Made by a program: the position numbers and the translations under genes
Part shown: positions 29,955 through 38,280 of the stretch, piece after piece
Numbering within the stretch: the first letter of the stretch is position 1
Layout: every line of letters starts with the position of its first letter
Notes under the pieces: model-generated
Databases searched by the model: none
Told to the model about the DNA's origin: nothing
What the model saw: the letters and a program-made list of their open reading frames with translations, nothing else
Origin: Halomonas colorata
GTDB taxonomy: Bacteria; Pseudomonadota; Gammaproteobacteria; Pseudomonadales; Halomonadaceae
NCBI RefSeq assembly: GCF_014897985.1
Contig: NZ_JABUZA010000008.1
Location: 1-64,000, forward strand
Reading direction: 5' to 3'
DNA: 64,000 nucleotides

Positions 29955-31628
29955 ATGGCACGCCTATTTGATTTCCCAGGCGGTGTTTATCCTCCCGAGC
30001 GCAAAGCCCGTTCGGCGCAATCACCGCTACGCCGCGCTCCCCTACCTGCACAGGTAGTGCTCCCCTTGCGTCAGCATAGCGGCCGCCCGGCAACGCCCTG
30101 CGTTAGCCTCGGCGATAACGTCCATACGGGTAGCCTGATCGCTAAACGCGATGGCCTGATATCCGCCGCTGTGCACGCAACGGTCAGCGGCACGGTTAGC
30201 CAGATGGATGGCGATACTATCGTAATTGACAGTGATGGTCAGGATACCCGGCAAAACCTGCCCCCGCTTGATTGGCGCGCAACAGATGCGTCTATTCTGC
30301 TTACCCGCTTGGACGAAAGCGGTGTGGTTGGGCTAGGCGGTGCCGGGTTTCCAACCCATATCAAAGCCCGGGTGATTGAGCGCCACGCTATCGATACGCT
30401 GGTGATTAATGCCGCCGAATGCGAGCCCTATATTACGGCCGATGACCTAACTCTGCGCTGCTACCCAGACGAAGTGCTCGAAGGTGCTCAATTAATTGCC
30501 TCGTTGTGCGGTGCCCAGCAGATTGTTATCGGTATTGAAGATAATAAACCCGAGGCCATCGCCGCGTTAAAGCGCGCCATATCACAAAGCCTACCGGCAA
30601 GCGTTACGTTAACGGTTATTCCTACACGCTACCCAAGCGGCAGCGAGCGACAGTTAATTAAAAAGCTGTTGAATCGCACGGTGCCGAGCCAAGGCCTGCC
30701 GGCGGATGTCGGGGTGCTTTGCCACAACCCCGGCACGTTATTGGCAGCACTTTACGCGGTGCGTGATGGCCTACCGCTGATTGAGCGAATAGTAACGCTA
30801 ACGGGAGAAGCCATTGCCCAACCGGGCAACTACTGGGTGCGTTTGGGCACGCCTATTGAGATACTTTTAACCCAAGCAGGGTTGGATAACGCCCGGCTCA
30901 GCTGCGTTATCCAGGGTGGTCCAATGATGGGCACCTCTCTTGAAACACTTAATACGCCCGTCACAAAGACCACTAACTGCCTGATTGCAGCAACGCTTGA
31001 AGAGTTGCCTTCCGCACCAACGGAGTCACCCTGCATTCGCTGCGGTGCGTGTGAAAACGTATGTCCCGCGCAGCTACTTCCTCAGCAGTTACACTGGTAC
31101 GCCCGTGCCCAGGACGATGACAAGCTTGAGCGCTACCACCTTTTTGACTGCATTGAGTGTGGTGCCTGCAGCTACGTTTGTCCGAGCCATATACCGCTGG
31201 TTGATGATTACCGCGAAGCGAAAGGCCGTCTTCGTCACAACAGGATTGAGGCAGCCAAGGCCGAACATGCCAAACATCGCTTCGAGTTTCGTCAGGCACG
31301 CTTAGCCCGTGAAGAAGCCGAAAAGCAGGCGCGCCGCCAGGCCCGGTTAGCTCACAACAAGCCCACCGATGGGGATGTCAACAACGAGAGTGCCAGCGCT
31401 CCCCCCGTCGATTTGCGTAGCCTGCGCATTGCTCAAACGGCGGCCAAGGCGGCGGTTAGAAAAGCCGAAAAAGTCCTTGCACGAGCAGCCCAGCAAGAGC
31501 CACAGCAATCTCATGAAGATCTGGAAACGCTGCTGGCTACCGCCCAGGAAAATCTTAAAGCCGCCGACTTGCAGCTGGCGCAAGCGCGTGAAAGCGCTAA
31601 AGCACCTACCGCTGAGGACACTCCATGA
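29955..31628 (+). CDS. rnfC: Rnf electron transport complex subunit C
   Basis: RnfC is the cytoplasmic NADH-side subunit with NADH/FMN-binding and two [4Fe-4S] clusters. 'GLGGAGFPTHIKA' marks the nucleotide site and CIRCGACENVCP and CIECGACSYVCP the clusters (about residues 360-410). The C-terminal 120 residues are an Ala/Arg/Lys/Glu-rich coiled-coil extension, a common but variable feature of gammaproteobacterial RnfC. A GGGGG motif precedes the start. The end overlaps rnfD by 4 bases. Confidence 0.96.
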   Translation: MARLFDFPGGVYPPERKARSAQSPLRRAPLPAQVVLPLRQHSGRPATPCVSLGDNVHTGSLIAKRDGLISAAVHATVSGTVSQMDGDTIVIDSDGQDTRQNLPPLDWRATDASILLTRLDESGVVGLGGAGFPTHIKARVIERHAIDTLVINAAECEPYITADDLTLRCYPDEVLEGAQLIASLCGAQQIVIGIEDNKPEAIAALKRAISQSLPASVTLTVIPTRYPSGSERQLIKKLLNRTVPSQGLPADVGVLCHNPGTLLAALYAVRDGLPLIERIVTLTGEAIAQPGNYWVRLGTPIEILLTQAGLDNARLSCVIQGGPMMGTSLETLNTPVTKTTNCLIAATLEELPSAPTESPCIRCGACENVCPAQLLPQQLHWYARAQDDDKLERYHLFDCIECGACSYVCPSHIPLVDDYREAKGRLRHNRIEAAKAEHAKHRFEFRQARLAREEAEKQARRQARLAHNKPTDGDVNNESASAPPVDLRSLRIAQTAAKAAVRKAEKVLARAAQQEPQQSHEDLETLLATAQENLKAADLQLAQARESAKAPTAEDTP

Positions 31629-32665
31629 GTATGTTTCACGCCTCGCAGGTCGATGATGCCTCGTCTCTATTAATGGCTCCGCCAACGGCCTCATTAATGC
31701 GCTGGGTGGTGATAGCCACGCTGCCCGGGGTGTTGGCCATGACCTATCACTTTGGCTTGGGCGTACTCAGCAATATTGCCCTGGCGTCGATAATGGGCGT
31801 CCTTCTTGAGGCGGCCATGCTGCATGTTCGTAGCCGCCCCATAGCGCCAGCGTTAACAGACACCAGCGCATTACTGACCGGTGTACTGCTAGGCGCTTCA
31901 TTACCCCCGGCAAGCCCCTGGTGGCTAATAGGGGTAGGTATGCTAGCCGCCGTAGTGATCGCCAAGCAGCTTTATGGCGGCTTGGGGCATAACCCGTTTA
32001 ATCCGGCCATGGTGGGCTATGCCCTACTCCTGGTCTCGTTTCCTACCTATATGACCCTATGGGCGCCGCCTCAGCCGCTGATTAACGATACGCTTTGGGC
32101 ACAAGTCCTGGGCACGTTACCTACTCCCCAGCTTGATGCGCTTAGCGGTGCCACGCCACTGGATGCGTTTAAACATAAAGCAGAGGAGCTGTCTGCCCAA
32201 CAGTTCTGGTTAAGCAGCCCGCTGCCTGAAAAAACGCTCACCGCCTGGTACACCATTAGCCTCGCCTGGCTTGCGGGCGGTGTACTACTGCTGATTAAAC
32301 GGATTATCAGTTGGCACATTCCCGCCGCCCTGCTGGGCAGTTTAGTGGCACTCGCAGCGCTATTTTATCTGAGCGACTCTGACCGCTTTGCATCGCCGAT
32401 TTTTCACCTATTAACCGGCGCCACGCTGTTTGGGGCTTTCTTTATTGCCACCGATCCGGTATCCGCCGCGACCAGCCAGCGCGGCAAGTTGCTGTATGGC
32501 GCGGGTATTGGGGTGCTGATTATGGTGATTCGCAACCTGGGCGGCTATCCAGATGCCGTGGCCTTTGCCGTTCTATTGATGAACCTTTGTGTCCCGCTGA
32601 TCGACCTATACACAGTACCCCGCCCAACAGGGCACGCAAAAGACGCACCTGGAGTACCACGATGA
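31625..32665 (+). CDS. rnfD: Rnf electron transport complex subunit D
   Basis: RnfD is an inner-membrane flavoprotein; FMN is bound covalently to Thr in the motif SGAT of 'DALSGATPLDAFK' (about residue 178). About nine or ten membrane helices are visible. At 346 residues it is normal. It overlaps both rnfC and rnfG by 4 bases, so the four genes are translated together. Confidence 0.96.
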   Translation: MSMFHASQVDDASSLLMAPPTASLMRWVVIATLPGVLAMTYHFGLGVLSNIALASIMGVLLEAAMLHVRSRPIAPALTDTSALLTGVLLGASLPPASPWWLIGVGMLAAVVIAKQLYGGLGHNPFNPAMVGYALLLVSFPTYMTLWAPPQPLINDTLWAQVLGTLPTPQLDALSGATPLDAFKHKAEELSAQQFWLSSPLPEKTLTAWYTISLAWLAGGVLLLIKRIISWHIPAALLGSLVALAALFYLSDSDRFASPIFHLLTGATLFGAFFIATDPVSAATSQRGKLLYGAGIGVLIMVIRNLGGYPDAVAFAVLLMNLCVPLIDLYTVPRPTGHAKDAPGVPR

Positions 32666-33297
32666 CACCCATGAGTGCCATGCGGCGCGGTGCTTTCACA
32701 CTGGGTGTCTTTGCGCTGATTACTGCGGGCAGCGTTGCCGTCACCCGCGCGTTGACGGCTGAGCGCATTACACAGCACCAGCAGGCCTATCAACACCGCC
32801 AGCTGCAGGCGGTACTGCCTCAGGCCTTCGCCGACACATCGATTGATCAGCTTCTGGAAAGTACATTTGACCTGCCTGATGCTGAGGCCTTAGGCCATCG
32901 CAAACCCGCTATAGGCTGGCAAATAAGCCGTGACAATCACCGCGCCATTATTCTACCGGTCATTACCCGTCAGGGTTATAGCGGTGAGATTGACTTGTTA
33001 GTAGGAATTGATGAGCAGCAGCGCATTAGCGGTGTGCGGGTTACCTACCATCAGGAAACCCCAGGCCTGGGCGATAAGATCGAACGCCAGCGCAGCGATT
33101 GGATTACCCGGTTTAACGGGCTAAGTCTTGATGAGCTGCCACCCAGCGCCTGGGCGGTTAAAAAAGACGGTGGGCAGTTTGATGGATTTACCGGGGCGAC
33201 CATTACGCCTCGCGCTGTCGTTCAGGCAGTTTACACGGCCTTGCAGTATGTCGCCGAGATGCCGTTACCCACTAGCGCTGAGGAGCCCTCTCAATGA
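32662..33297 (+). CDS. rnfG: Rnf electron transport complex subunit G
   Basis: RnfG is a periplasmic flavoprotein anchored by one N-terminal helix (about 10-30). The covalent FMN site is TGAT in '[16 protein letters not shown]' near the C-terminus. The ATG at 32662 overlaps the rnfD stop; an apparent extension to 32587 lies inside rnfD and is not used. The product is 211 residues. It overlaps rnfE by 4 bases. Confidence 0.95.
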   Translation: MTPMSAMRRGAFTLGVFALITAGSVAVTRALTAERITQHQQAYQHRQLQAVLPQAFADTSIDQLLESTFDLPDAEALGHRKPAIGWQISRDNHRAIILPVITRQGYSGEIDLLVGIDEQQRISGVRVTYHQETPGLGDKIERQRSDWITRFNGLSLDELPPSAWAVKKDGGQFDGFTGATITPRAVVQAVYTALQYVAEMPLPTSAEEPSQ

Positions 33298-33995
33298 ATC
33301 AATGGCAAACGCTAACCCATGAAGGCCTGTGGGCCAATAACCCCGCATTGGTGCAACTGTTGGGGCTGTGTCCGCTTCTGGCCGTCAGCACGACCGTGGT
33401 CAACTCGCTGGGGTTAGCCATTGCTACGCTGTTTGTGATGGTAGGCGCGAGTACCGCCGTATCACTGGTGCGTCATCAGGTTCCCAGCACCGTTCGGCTC
33501 CCGGCGTTTGTCATGATCATCGCCGCCTTTGTTACCTGTGCGGAGCTATTAATGGCCGCCTATGCCTACCCGCTCTATCAGCTGCTGGGTATTTTCATTC
33601 CGCTGATTGTCACGAACTGTGCCATTTTAGGCCGTGCCGATGCGTTTGCCTCCCGCCAGCCTGTTGGTCTTGCCGCACTCGATGGCCTGATGATGGGCGT
33701 TGGGTTTGGTAGCGTTCTGGTGGTGCTGGGAGGGCTGCGCGAGCTGCTGGGTCAAGGCACGCTGTTTAGCGATATGGCGCTACTGTTTGGCCCGTTCGCG
33801 GCCAACTGGCAGCTTACCCTGGTAGACGATTATCAATTTCTGTTTTTTGTTCTGCCGCCCGGGGCCTTTTTCGTTGCCGGCCTGCTGATTGCACTGAAAA
33901 ACGTGCTGGACCAGCGCAGCGCCGCGCGCGCCCTACCTGCAGCGGCCTCACCGCGCTCAGAACGTCGCGTCCGGGTCACCGGCATTATCAAGTAA
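33294..33995 (+). CDS. rnfE: Rnf electron transport complex subunit E
   Basis: RnfE is the inner-membrane partner of RnfA, with six helices and matching Cys motifs '[14 protein letters not shown]' and '[17 protein letters not shown]'. At 233 residues it is normal. It ends the rnfABCDGE set and is followed 15 bases later by nth, the same order as in E. coli rsx-nth. Confidence 0.96.
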   Translation: MNQWQTLTHEGLWANNPALVQLLGLCPLLAVSTTVVNSLGLAIATLFVMVGASTAVSLVRHQVPSTVRLPAFVMIIAAFVTCAELLMAAYAYPLYQLLGIFIPLIVTNCAILGRADAFASRQPVGLAALDGLMMGVGFGSVLVVLGGLRELLGQGTLFSDMALLFGPFAANWQLTLVDDYQFLFFVLPPGAFFVAGLLIALKNVLDQRSAARALPAAASPRSERRVRVTGIIK

Positions 33996-34010
33996 CCGTA
34001 GAGACACGCC

Positions 34011-34649
34011 ATGAATGCCCAAAAGCGCCATGAAATTTTTGCTCGCCTTCAGGCAGCGGACCCGCACCCCACGACTGAACTCAACTGGACCACACCTTTC
34101 GAGCTGCTGGCGGCGGTGCTACTTTCTGCACAAGCCACCGATGTCGGCGTCAATAAGGCAACCGCGCGGCTCTACCCCGTTGCCAATACGCCCCAGGCAA
34201 TCATCGATTTGGGTATCGATGAGCTTAAAACGCATATCAAGACGATCGGCCTCTATAACACCAAAGCTGAAAACTTGATGAAGACCTGCCATATTCTGGT
34301 TAATCAGCACAGTGGCGTCGTGCCCGACACACGCATCGCGTTAGAAGCGTTGCCGGGTGTGGGGCGTAAAACCGCCAATGTGATTCTAAATACGGCGTTC
34401 GGGCAGCCAACTATTGCGGTCGATACGCATATCTTTCGTGTTTCAAACCGTACCGGTATCGCCAAGGGTAAAAACGTCGTTGAGGTGGAGCAAAAGCTGA
34501 TACGCCATGTGCCCAAAGGATTCCGGCAGGACGCCCATCACTGGCTTATCCTTCACGGCAGATATACATGTATTGCCCGCAAACCGCGTTGCGGAAGCTG
34601 CATAATCGAAGACCTGTGCGAGTTTCCGGATAAAACCGAACTCGCCTAG
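34011..34649 (+). CDS. nth: endonuclease III
   Basis: Nth is a DNA glycosylase/AP lyase that removes oxidised pyrimidines. The helix-hairpin-helix 'LEALPGVGRKTANVILN' contains the catalytic Lys and 'VDTHIFRVSNR' the catalytic Asp. The four cluster Cys follow the C-x6-C-x2-C-x5-C rule in CIARKPRCGSCIIEDLC. At 212 residues it matches E. coli (211). It is the last gene of the rnf operon. Confidence 0.97.
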   Translation: MNAQKRHEIFARLQAADPHPTTELNWTTPFELLAAVLLSAQATDVGVNKATARLYPVANTPQAIIDLGIDELKTHIKTIGLYNTKAENLMKTCHILVNQHSGVVPDTRIALEALPGVGRKTANVILNTAFGQPTIAVDTHIFRVSNRTGIAKGKNVVEVEQKLIRHVPKGFRQDAHHWLILHGRYTCIARKPRCGSCIIEDLCEFPDKTELA

Positions 34650-34674
34650 CCTACTTTTACACTAGGATGCCCTT

Positions 34675-35745
34675 ATGCCGATGCCTGCTACTCTGCTACA
34701 TAGCCAATCCATTGAGCAGCGCATCGATGCTCTATTTGCGTTATCCCGCCAGCACGCTGAACACTTCTGCAGTCCCGGCGCCTGGCTTTCGCGCCAGCGC
34801 TATCTGGCGCAGCATCCGACATCCATCGTAGTCATGAAGTGCATGGATGGACGTATCCATATTCCCCACGCCACCCGCACACCGCTGGGTATCATTACCC
34901 CATTTCGCAACCTTGGTGGAATTTTCGATTTAGGCTGGCCGTATCTGGGTGAGCTACTCACCGACACCGTCGTTGATGCCGCTAACGCTGGACGGGGCAC
35001 GTTACTGCTGATCACCTATCACTTTTCTCACGGCAATCAAGCGCGGGGGTGTGCCGGGTTTGGTTGTGATACTCAGGCAGCCAAAGCGCACGCCTATGCG
35101 ATTGCCCGCCAAGCAGGTCAGCTGTTTGGCGAGGACCATCAGCAGGTCTACCCGCTGGTATGCGGGTTTGAAACTGACAGCGACGCGTTGATACTTCATG
35201 GCCAGGATGACGCGGTTCTGGATAGTCGCGAATGGCTCGGGCAGCCTATCGAAGCCCTGAGTGCTCATCTACAGGCCGTATGCCCCGACATGCCCGCCGA
35301 TATGCGCCGGGACTTACTGCCGCTGCTTGAGGGTAATCTGGCTCACGTTAATGATCTGCAAGGTGTTGAGCGTGAACTGGATATCGAACATCGTGAGTGG
35401 GCGATTTGTATCGGACGTGGGTTCGACTTTTTACATTTGCCGAATACCGCACTCATTATTGGCCCTTACGGCCCCGATTTAGCCGAGCCGATCGGCACCG
35501 CTGCCACCATCATCGAAGCCAATATGCAGGCAGGCAGAATTCCTGATGACGGTTTTATGCTGCTGGCCTCAACGCCTTATCAGCATAGCGGCGTTGACCG
35601 CGCCCGCGCGATGTTGAAGTCACGCTTTTTATCCGATTTCGCCGAGCAGGTGATTCGTCGCGAGCATCCCGTTCTTGCTCAAAAAATGCGCCGCCACACG
35701 GCCGTCGTTCACTGGCCAACGCGGCGCCTTGACTCACTTGTCTGA
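34675..35745 (+). CDS. CsoSCA-like / beta-carbonic-anhydrase-type zinc protein
   Basis: The 356-residue protein has the ligand pattern of beta-type carbonic anhydrases: Cys56-x-Asp58-x-Arg60 (KCMDGRIHIP) and, 60 residues on, His116 and Cys126 in 'YHFSHGNQARGCAGFG' (His119 and Cys131 are alternatives). The long His-to-Cys spacing resembles the carboxysome shell enzyme CsoSCA (His242, Cys253 in Halothiobacillus) rather than the HxxC of ordinary beta enzymes. No carboxysome gene is in the window and there is no signal peptide. It may hydrate CO2 in the cytoplasm or have drifted to another activity. It ends tail-to-tail with the next gene, overlapping by 12 bases. Confidence 0.6.
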   Translation: MPMPATLLHSQSIEQRIDALFALSRQHAEHFCSPGAWLSRQRYLAQHPTSIVVMKCMDGRIHIPHATRTPLGIITPFRNLGGIFDLGWPYLGELLTDTVVDAANAGRGTLLLITYHFSHGNQARGCAGFGCDTQAAKAHAYAIARQAGQLFGEDHQQVYPLVCGFETDSDALILHGQDDAVLDSREWLGQPIEALSAHLQAVCPDMPADMRRDLLPLLEGNLAHVNDLQGVERELDIEHREWAICIGRGFDFLHLPNTALIIGPYGPDLAEPIGTAATIIEANMQAGRIPDDGFMLLASTPYQHSGVDRARAMLKSRFLSDFAEQVIRREHPVLAQKMRRHTAVVHWPTRRLDSLV

Positions 35746-36816
35746 CGCAACGCCTGCCATGTCCGATGCAAGCAACGAACGATACGCCTCACGCCAGGCA
35801 GACCACTGCCAAGCTTGCGTGTTTAAAGCGCTTGGGCGTGTTTCAGGGGTAGTAAGCCAGCCGTGTAATCGCTGGTAGAGGCCTTCTGAAGTGCCATCGT
35901 AACGATAAGCATCAAGATATAGTTCGGGAAAGCACAGCCTGTCCGGCACCAATGGCAGAGCACCCTGCTGGGCGGCTTCCATGATCGCCAGCCCCTGAAA
36001 CTCATGCCAGGTAGTTGATACCACGATACCGGCGGTCGCCAGGAGTTCACGGTATTCCTGCTCCGGCTGCGGCCCCCAGGCCACTATATGCGCTGCCAGC
36101 TTCTCCTGAGCAATATCAAAAATGGGCGGTGTTTGTCGAAAGCGCTGGCCCAACACGACTAGCTCAAAATCAACCCCCTGCTCGCTTAAAGCGATTAACA
36201 CATTAAAAAAATCGTCTGGGTTCTTGTCGTATTCCCAGCGGTGGTTCCACACAATACGCTGGGGCACCGAACGGCTAGCGTTCGCCCCAGTAATCGGAGC
36301 AAGCGGCACGGGCAGTACGTGGGCACGCGAGCGTAACGCTTCAAGGGGCTTTGCGGCAGGCAGGTTTTCGGGCATTTTCTTTAGAAATGCGCGTACGCCA
36401 GCAAAGAAAGAGTCGCGATTATAAGCGGTGTTAAATACAACGGTATCGGCGGCAAGCGCGGCGTAGAGGTTTACCATCTTGGCCTCTACCTGGGGCATCT
36501 GGTCGCTGGACTCCGGGTAGGCAAACTGGTTTTCGTGAAAATAGACAATTTTCCTGGCCCGCCCTAAATGGGGAAAAAGCCCGATCAGCGTCGCCAGATC
36601 CACCATGGACGTTGCCAGCACCACATCATAGGGTTGGTTGAGCATCTCATGCTCTTTTAGCCACCAGCTAAGCGGGTTACCGCGGATTCGCCAGGCAAAG
36701 TGACGCGGCGGTAAACTCAGCGTTTGCCACGCCACTTCAGGAAGATTAGCCATTAAACTGTCTGCCCAGTAACGGTGACTTACCGCTTCGTACGCTGAGA
36801 GTAATAGAACGCGCAT
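35734..36816 (-). CDS. DUF3524 glycosyltransferase, tRNA-queuosine alpha-mannosyltransferase-like
   Basis: The N-terminus MRVLLLSAYEAVSHRYWADS and 'IVYFHENQFAYP' are signatures of the DUF3524/GTDC1 group, whose animal member (QTMAN) mannosylates queuosine in tRNA-Asp. The C-terminal GT-B nucleotide-sugar domain has 'STTWHEFQGLAIMEAAQQGA' (EX7E-like). At 360 residues it is a full two-domain GT-B enzyme. The ATG at 36816 is used rather than the TTG just before it. The bacterial role is not established; sugar donor and acceptor are unknown here. It lies 37 bases after the ArsA-like ATPase on the same strand. Confidence 0.75.
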   Translation of the reverse strand: MRVLLLSAYEAVSHRYWADSLMANLPEVAWQTLSLPPRHFAWRIRGNPLSWWLKEHEMLNQPYDVVLATSMVDLATLIGLFPHLGRARKIVYFHENQFAYPESSDQMPQVEAKMVNLYAALAADTVVFNTAYNRDSFFAGVRAFLKKMPENLPAAKPLEALRSRAHVLPVPLAPITGANASRSVPQRIVWNHRWEYDKNPDDFFNVLIALSEQGVDFELVVLGQRFRQTPPIFDIAQEKLAAHIVAWGPQPEQEYRELLATAGIVVSTTWHEFQGLAIMEAAQQGALPLVPDRLCFPELYLDAYRYDGTSEGLYQRLHGWLTTPETRPSALNTQAWQWSAWREAYRSLLASDMAGVASDK

Positions 36817-36853
36817 CAAAACCCTTATTAAAAACCAGCATTAAAACTCGCTG

Positions 36854-37861
36854 TTAAAAACCCTGGTGCTCCAGCTTATCAGCCAGCGATTCTAGCACGT
36901 CGATCCCTTGTACATCGGTCGCCAGCCAGGGCAGTGTGGGGCGAGGAAGATGCTTAAACAGCGTATCGATGCGCTCAAGGTAGGTCGCCTCCTGCACGCG
37001 TCGTGCCTGCAAAAAAGCACCATCTGCCTCTTCAGGTATCACCCGGTTAACCAGCACGCCCGCCACGTTAATATTAACCTCTTCCAAGGCGCCGACCGCG
37101 CGCTGTGTCTCGAGTATGGGCAGCCGCTCCGGCGTCATGACGAATAAAAAGCTGCACGCCTTGGCATCTTCTATACGCCGCCGAGCCTGGTGAAACAGCC
37201 GCCGACGGTTGATTAGCGTTTCCGCTACTTCTCGGGTCCGCTCATCCAGACCGGAAAGCGCATCTTCCGTGGGGTTATCAAAGGGGGTGGCGACGTCCTG
37301 CCCGCGTGAAGGCGTGAGATGCTTTAACACGCCACTTAACTCAGCCGATTTTCGGTTGTGCGCCAACAGTCCATCCGTCCAGGCTGCCATGGCTTCGGGC
37401 AGAGTTAAAAGGCGCAGCGTATGCCCTGTGGGCGCCGTATCGATAATGACCAGATCATACGGTGCGTCATCATCCAGCATCAGCCGAGCCAGCCGCTCAA
37501 GCAGGGCCGCTTCCTGAGTGCCGGGGGACTGACGCGTGAGGCGCATTTGCCGCTCAAGCTCCTGCATCATTTCAGGCGCAGCGAAGCGGCGCATTTGCTG
37601 AGTGACTCTATTTAAATGCGCTTCAACCTCACTATCCGGATCTATTTCCATGGCATCCAGGTTCGGCAACAAACGGCGCGGCGTATCGCCTAACGTGCGA
37701 TCAAACACATCACCCAGGCTATGCGCGGGATCAGTTGAAACCACCAGTACGCGCTTATTGCGCCTGGCCGCAAGAATCGCCAAAGAGGCCGCGACGGTTG
37801 TTTTACCCACGCCGCCTTTGCCGCCTACCCACAGTAAGCGGCGGTTGAGAACTGATTGCAT
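36854..37861 (-). CDS. ArsA/Get3-family ATPase
   Basis: A single ATPase domain of the ArsA/Get3 group: deviant Walker A GGKGGVGKTT near residue 13, switch I 'STDPAHSLGD', and 'IIDTAPTGHTLRLL' switch II. At 335 residues it has one domain, unlike the two-domain arsenite-pump ArsA. Only one Cys is present ('KACSFLF'), so the arsenite-binding Cys triad and the Get3 zinc CxxC are both missing. It is probably a client- or membrane-targeting ATPase rather than an arsenic exporter. It shares its strand and short spacing with the cory-CC-star gene and cstA upstream; a tandem repeat fills the 100-base gap. Confidence 0.85.
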   Translation of the reverse strand: MQSVLNRRLLWVGGKGGVGKTTVAASLAILAARRNKRVLVVSTDPAHSLGDVFDRTLGDTPRRLLPNLDAMEIDPDSEVEAHLNRVTQQMRRFAAPEMMQELERQMRLTRQSPGTQEAALLERLARLMLDDDAPYDLVIIDTAPTGHTLRLLTLPEAMAAWTDGLLAHNRKSAELSGVLKHLTPSRGQDVATPFDNPTEDALSGLDERTREVAETLINRRRLFHQARRRIEDAKACSFLFVMTPERLPILETQRAVGALEEVNINVAGVLVNRVIPEEADGAFLQARRVQEATYLERIDTLFKHLPRPTLPWLATDVQGIDVLESLADKLEHQGF

Positions 37862-37867
37862 AGGCTA

Positions 37868-37931
37868 CCTATCTATAAGTTCATTTACCTATTTATAAGT
37901 TCATTTAGCTATCTATCTATGAGGCCATTTA
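37868..37931. repeat. 20-bp imperfect tandem repeat upstream of the ArsA-like gene
   Basis: CCTATCTATAAGTTCATTTA (37868-37887) is repeated with one change at 37888-37907, and a third, drifted copy of 24 bases follows at 37908-37931. It fills most of the gap between the cory-CC-star gene and the ArsA-like gene. The first copy begins 7 bases before the ArsA-like start codon, so it lies in its translation-start region. Confidence 0.85.
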
Positions 37932-37961
37932 TCCAGGATGTATTAATCCCGAAATGACGCG

Positions 37962-38264
37962 TTAGCAGCAGCGAAAATGATCCAGCGGCGAATGCTCCAT
38001 GCCCATTCGCGTATGCCAGTCGTGAAAACGCTCAAGCAACAGCGGCTGAAGCTCCAGCGTGTAATAGGACGCGGGATTGGGTACTCCCATCATTTCTGAA
38101 AAGACTAACAGCATGAACAGGTCATCTTCATCACGGCGCGCCCGTGCAATAGCTCCACGGTAGCGCGCGCTGTAGACCTCTTCGGTGAAAAAACGGGCCT
38201 GCCCCAACCAGGCCCGCAACGTATCACGCTTGGATGACGCCACTTTATCCGAGTCATCGCGCAT
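37962..38264 (-). CDS. cory-CC-star-type small protein next to CstA
   Basis: The 100-residue protein ends in HFRCC followed by the stop, the trait for which the 'cory-CC-star' family is named (family name recalled, not searched). The middle 'LFMLLVFSEMMGVPNPASYY' is hydrophobic and could touch the membrane. It is encoded 16 bases after cstA. In E. coli the same position is held by the small CstA/BtsT partners YbdD and YjiX, which also end in RCC. A role as the CstA partner needed for uptake is therefore plausible but is inference. No Cys besides the terminal pair is present. Confidence 0.75.
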   Translation of the reverse strand: MRDDSDKVASSKRDTLRAWLGQARFFTEEVYSARYRGAIARARRDEDDLFMLLVFSEMMGVPNPASYYTLELQPLLLERFHDWHTRMGMEHSPLDHFRCC

Positions 38265-38280
38265 TATGATGCCCTCTTAT

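Noticed and set aside
34675..35745. part of a carboxysome operon
   Set aside because: No shell protein, CsoS2 or Rubisco gene in the 64 kb; only the zinc-ligand pattern is shared.
36854..37861. arsenite-pump ATPase (ArsA) as a function
   Set aside because: One domain only, a single Cys, and no arsB, arsD or arsR nearby.
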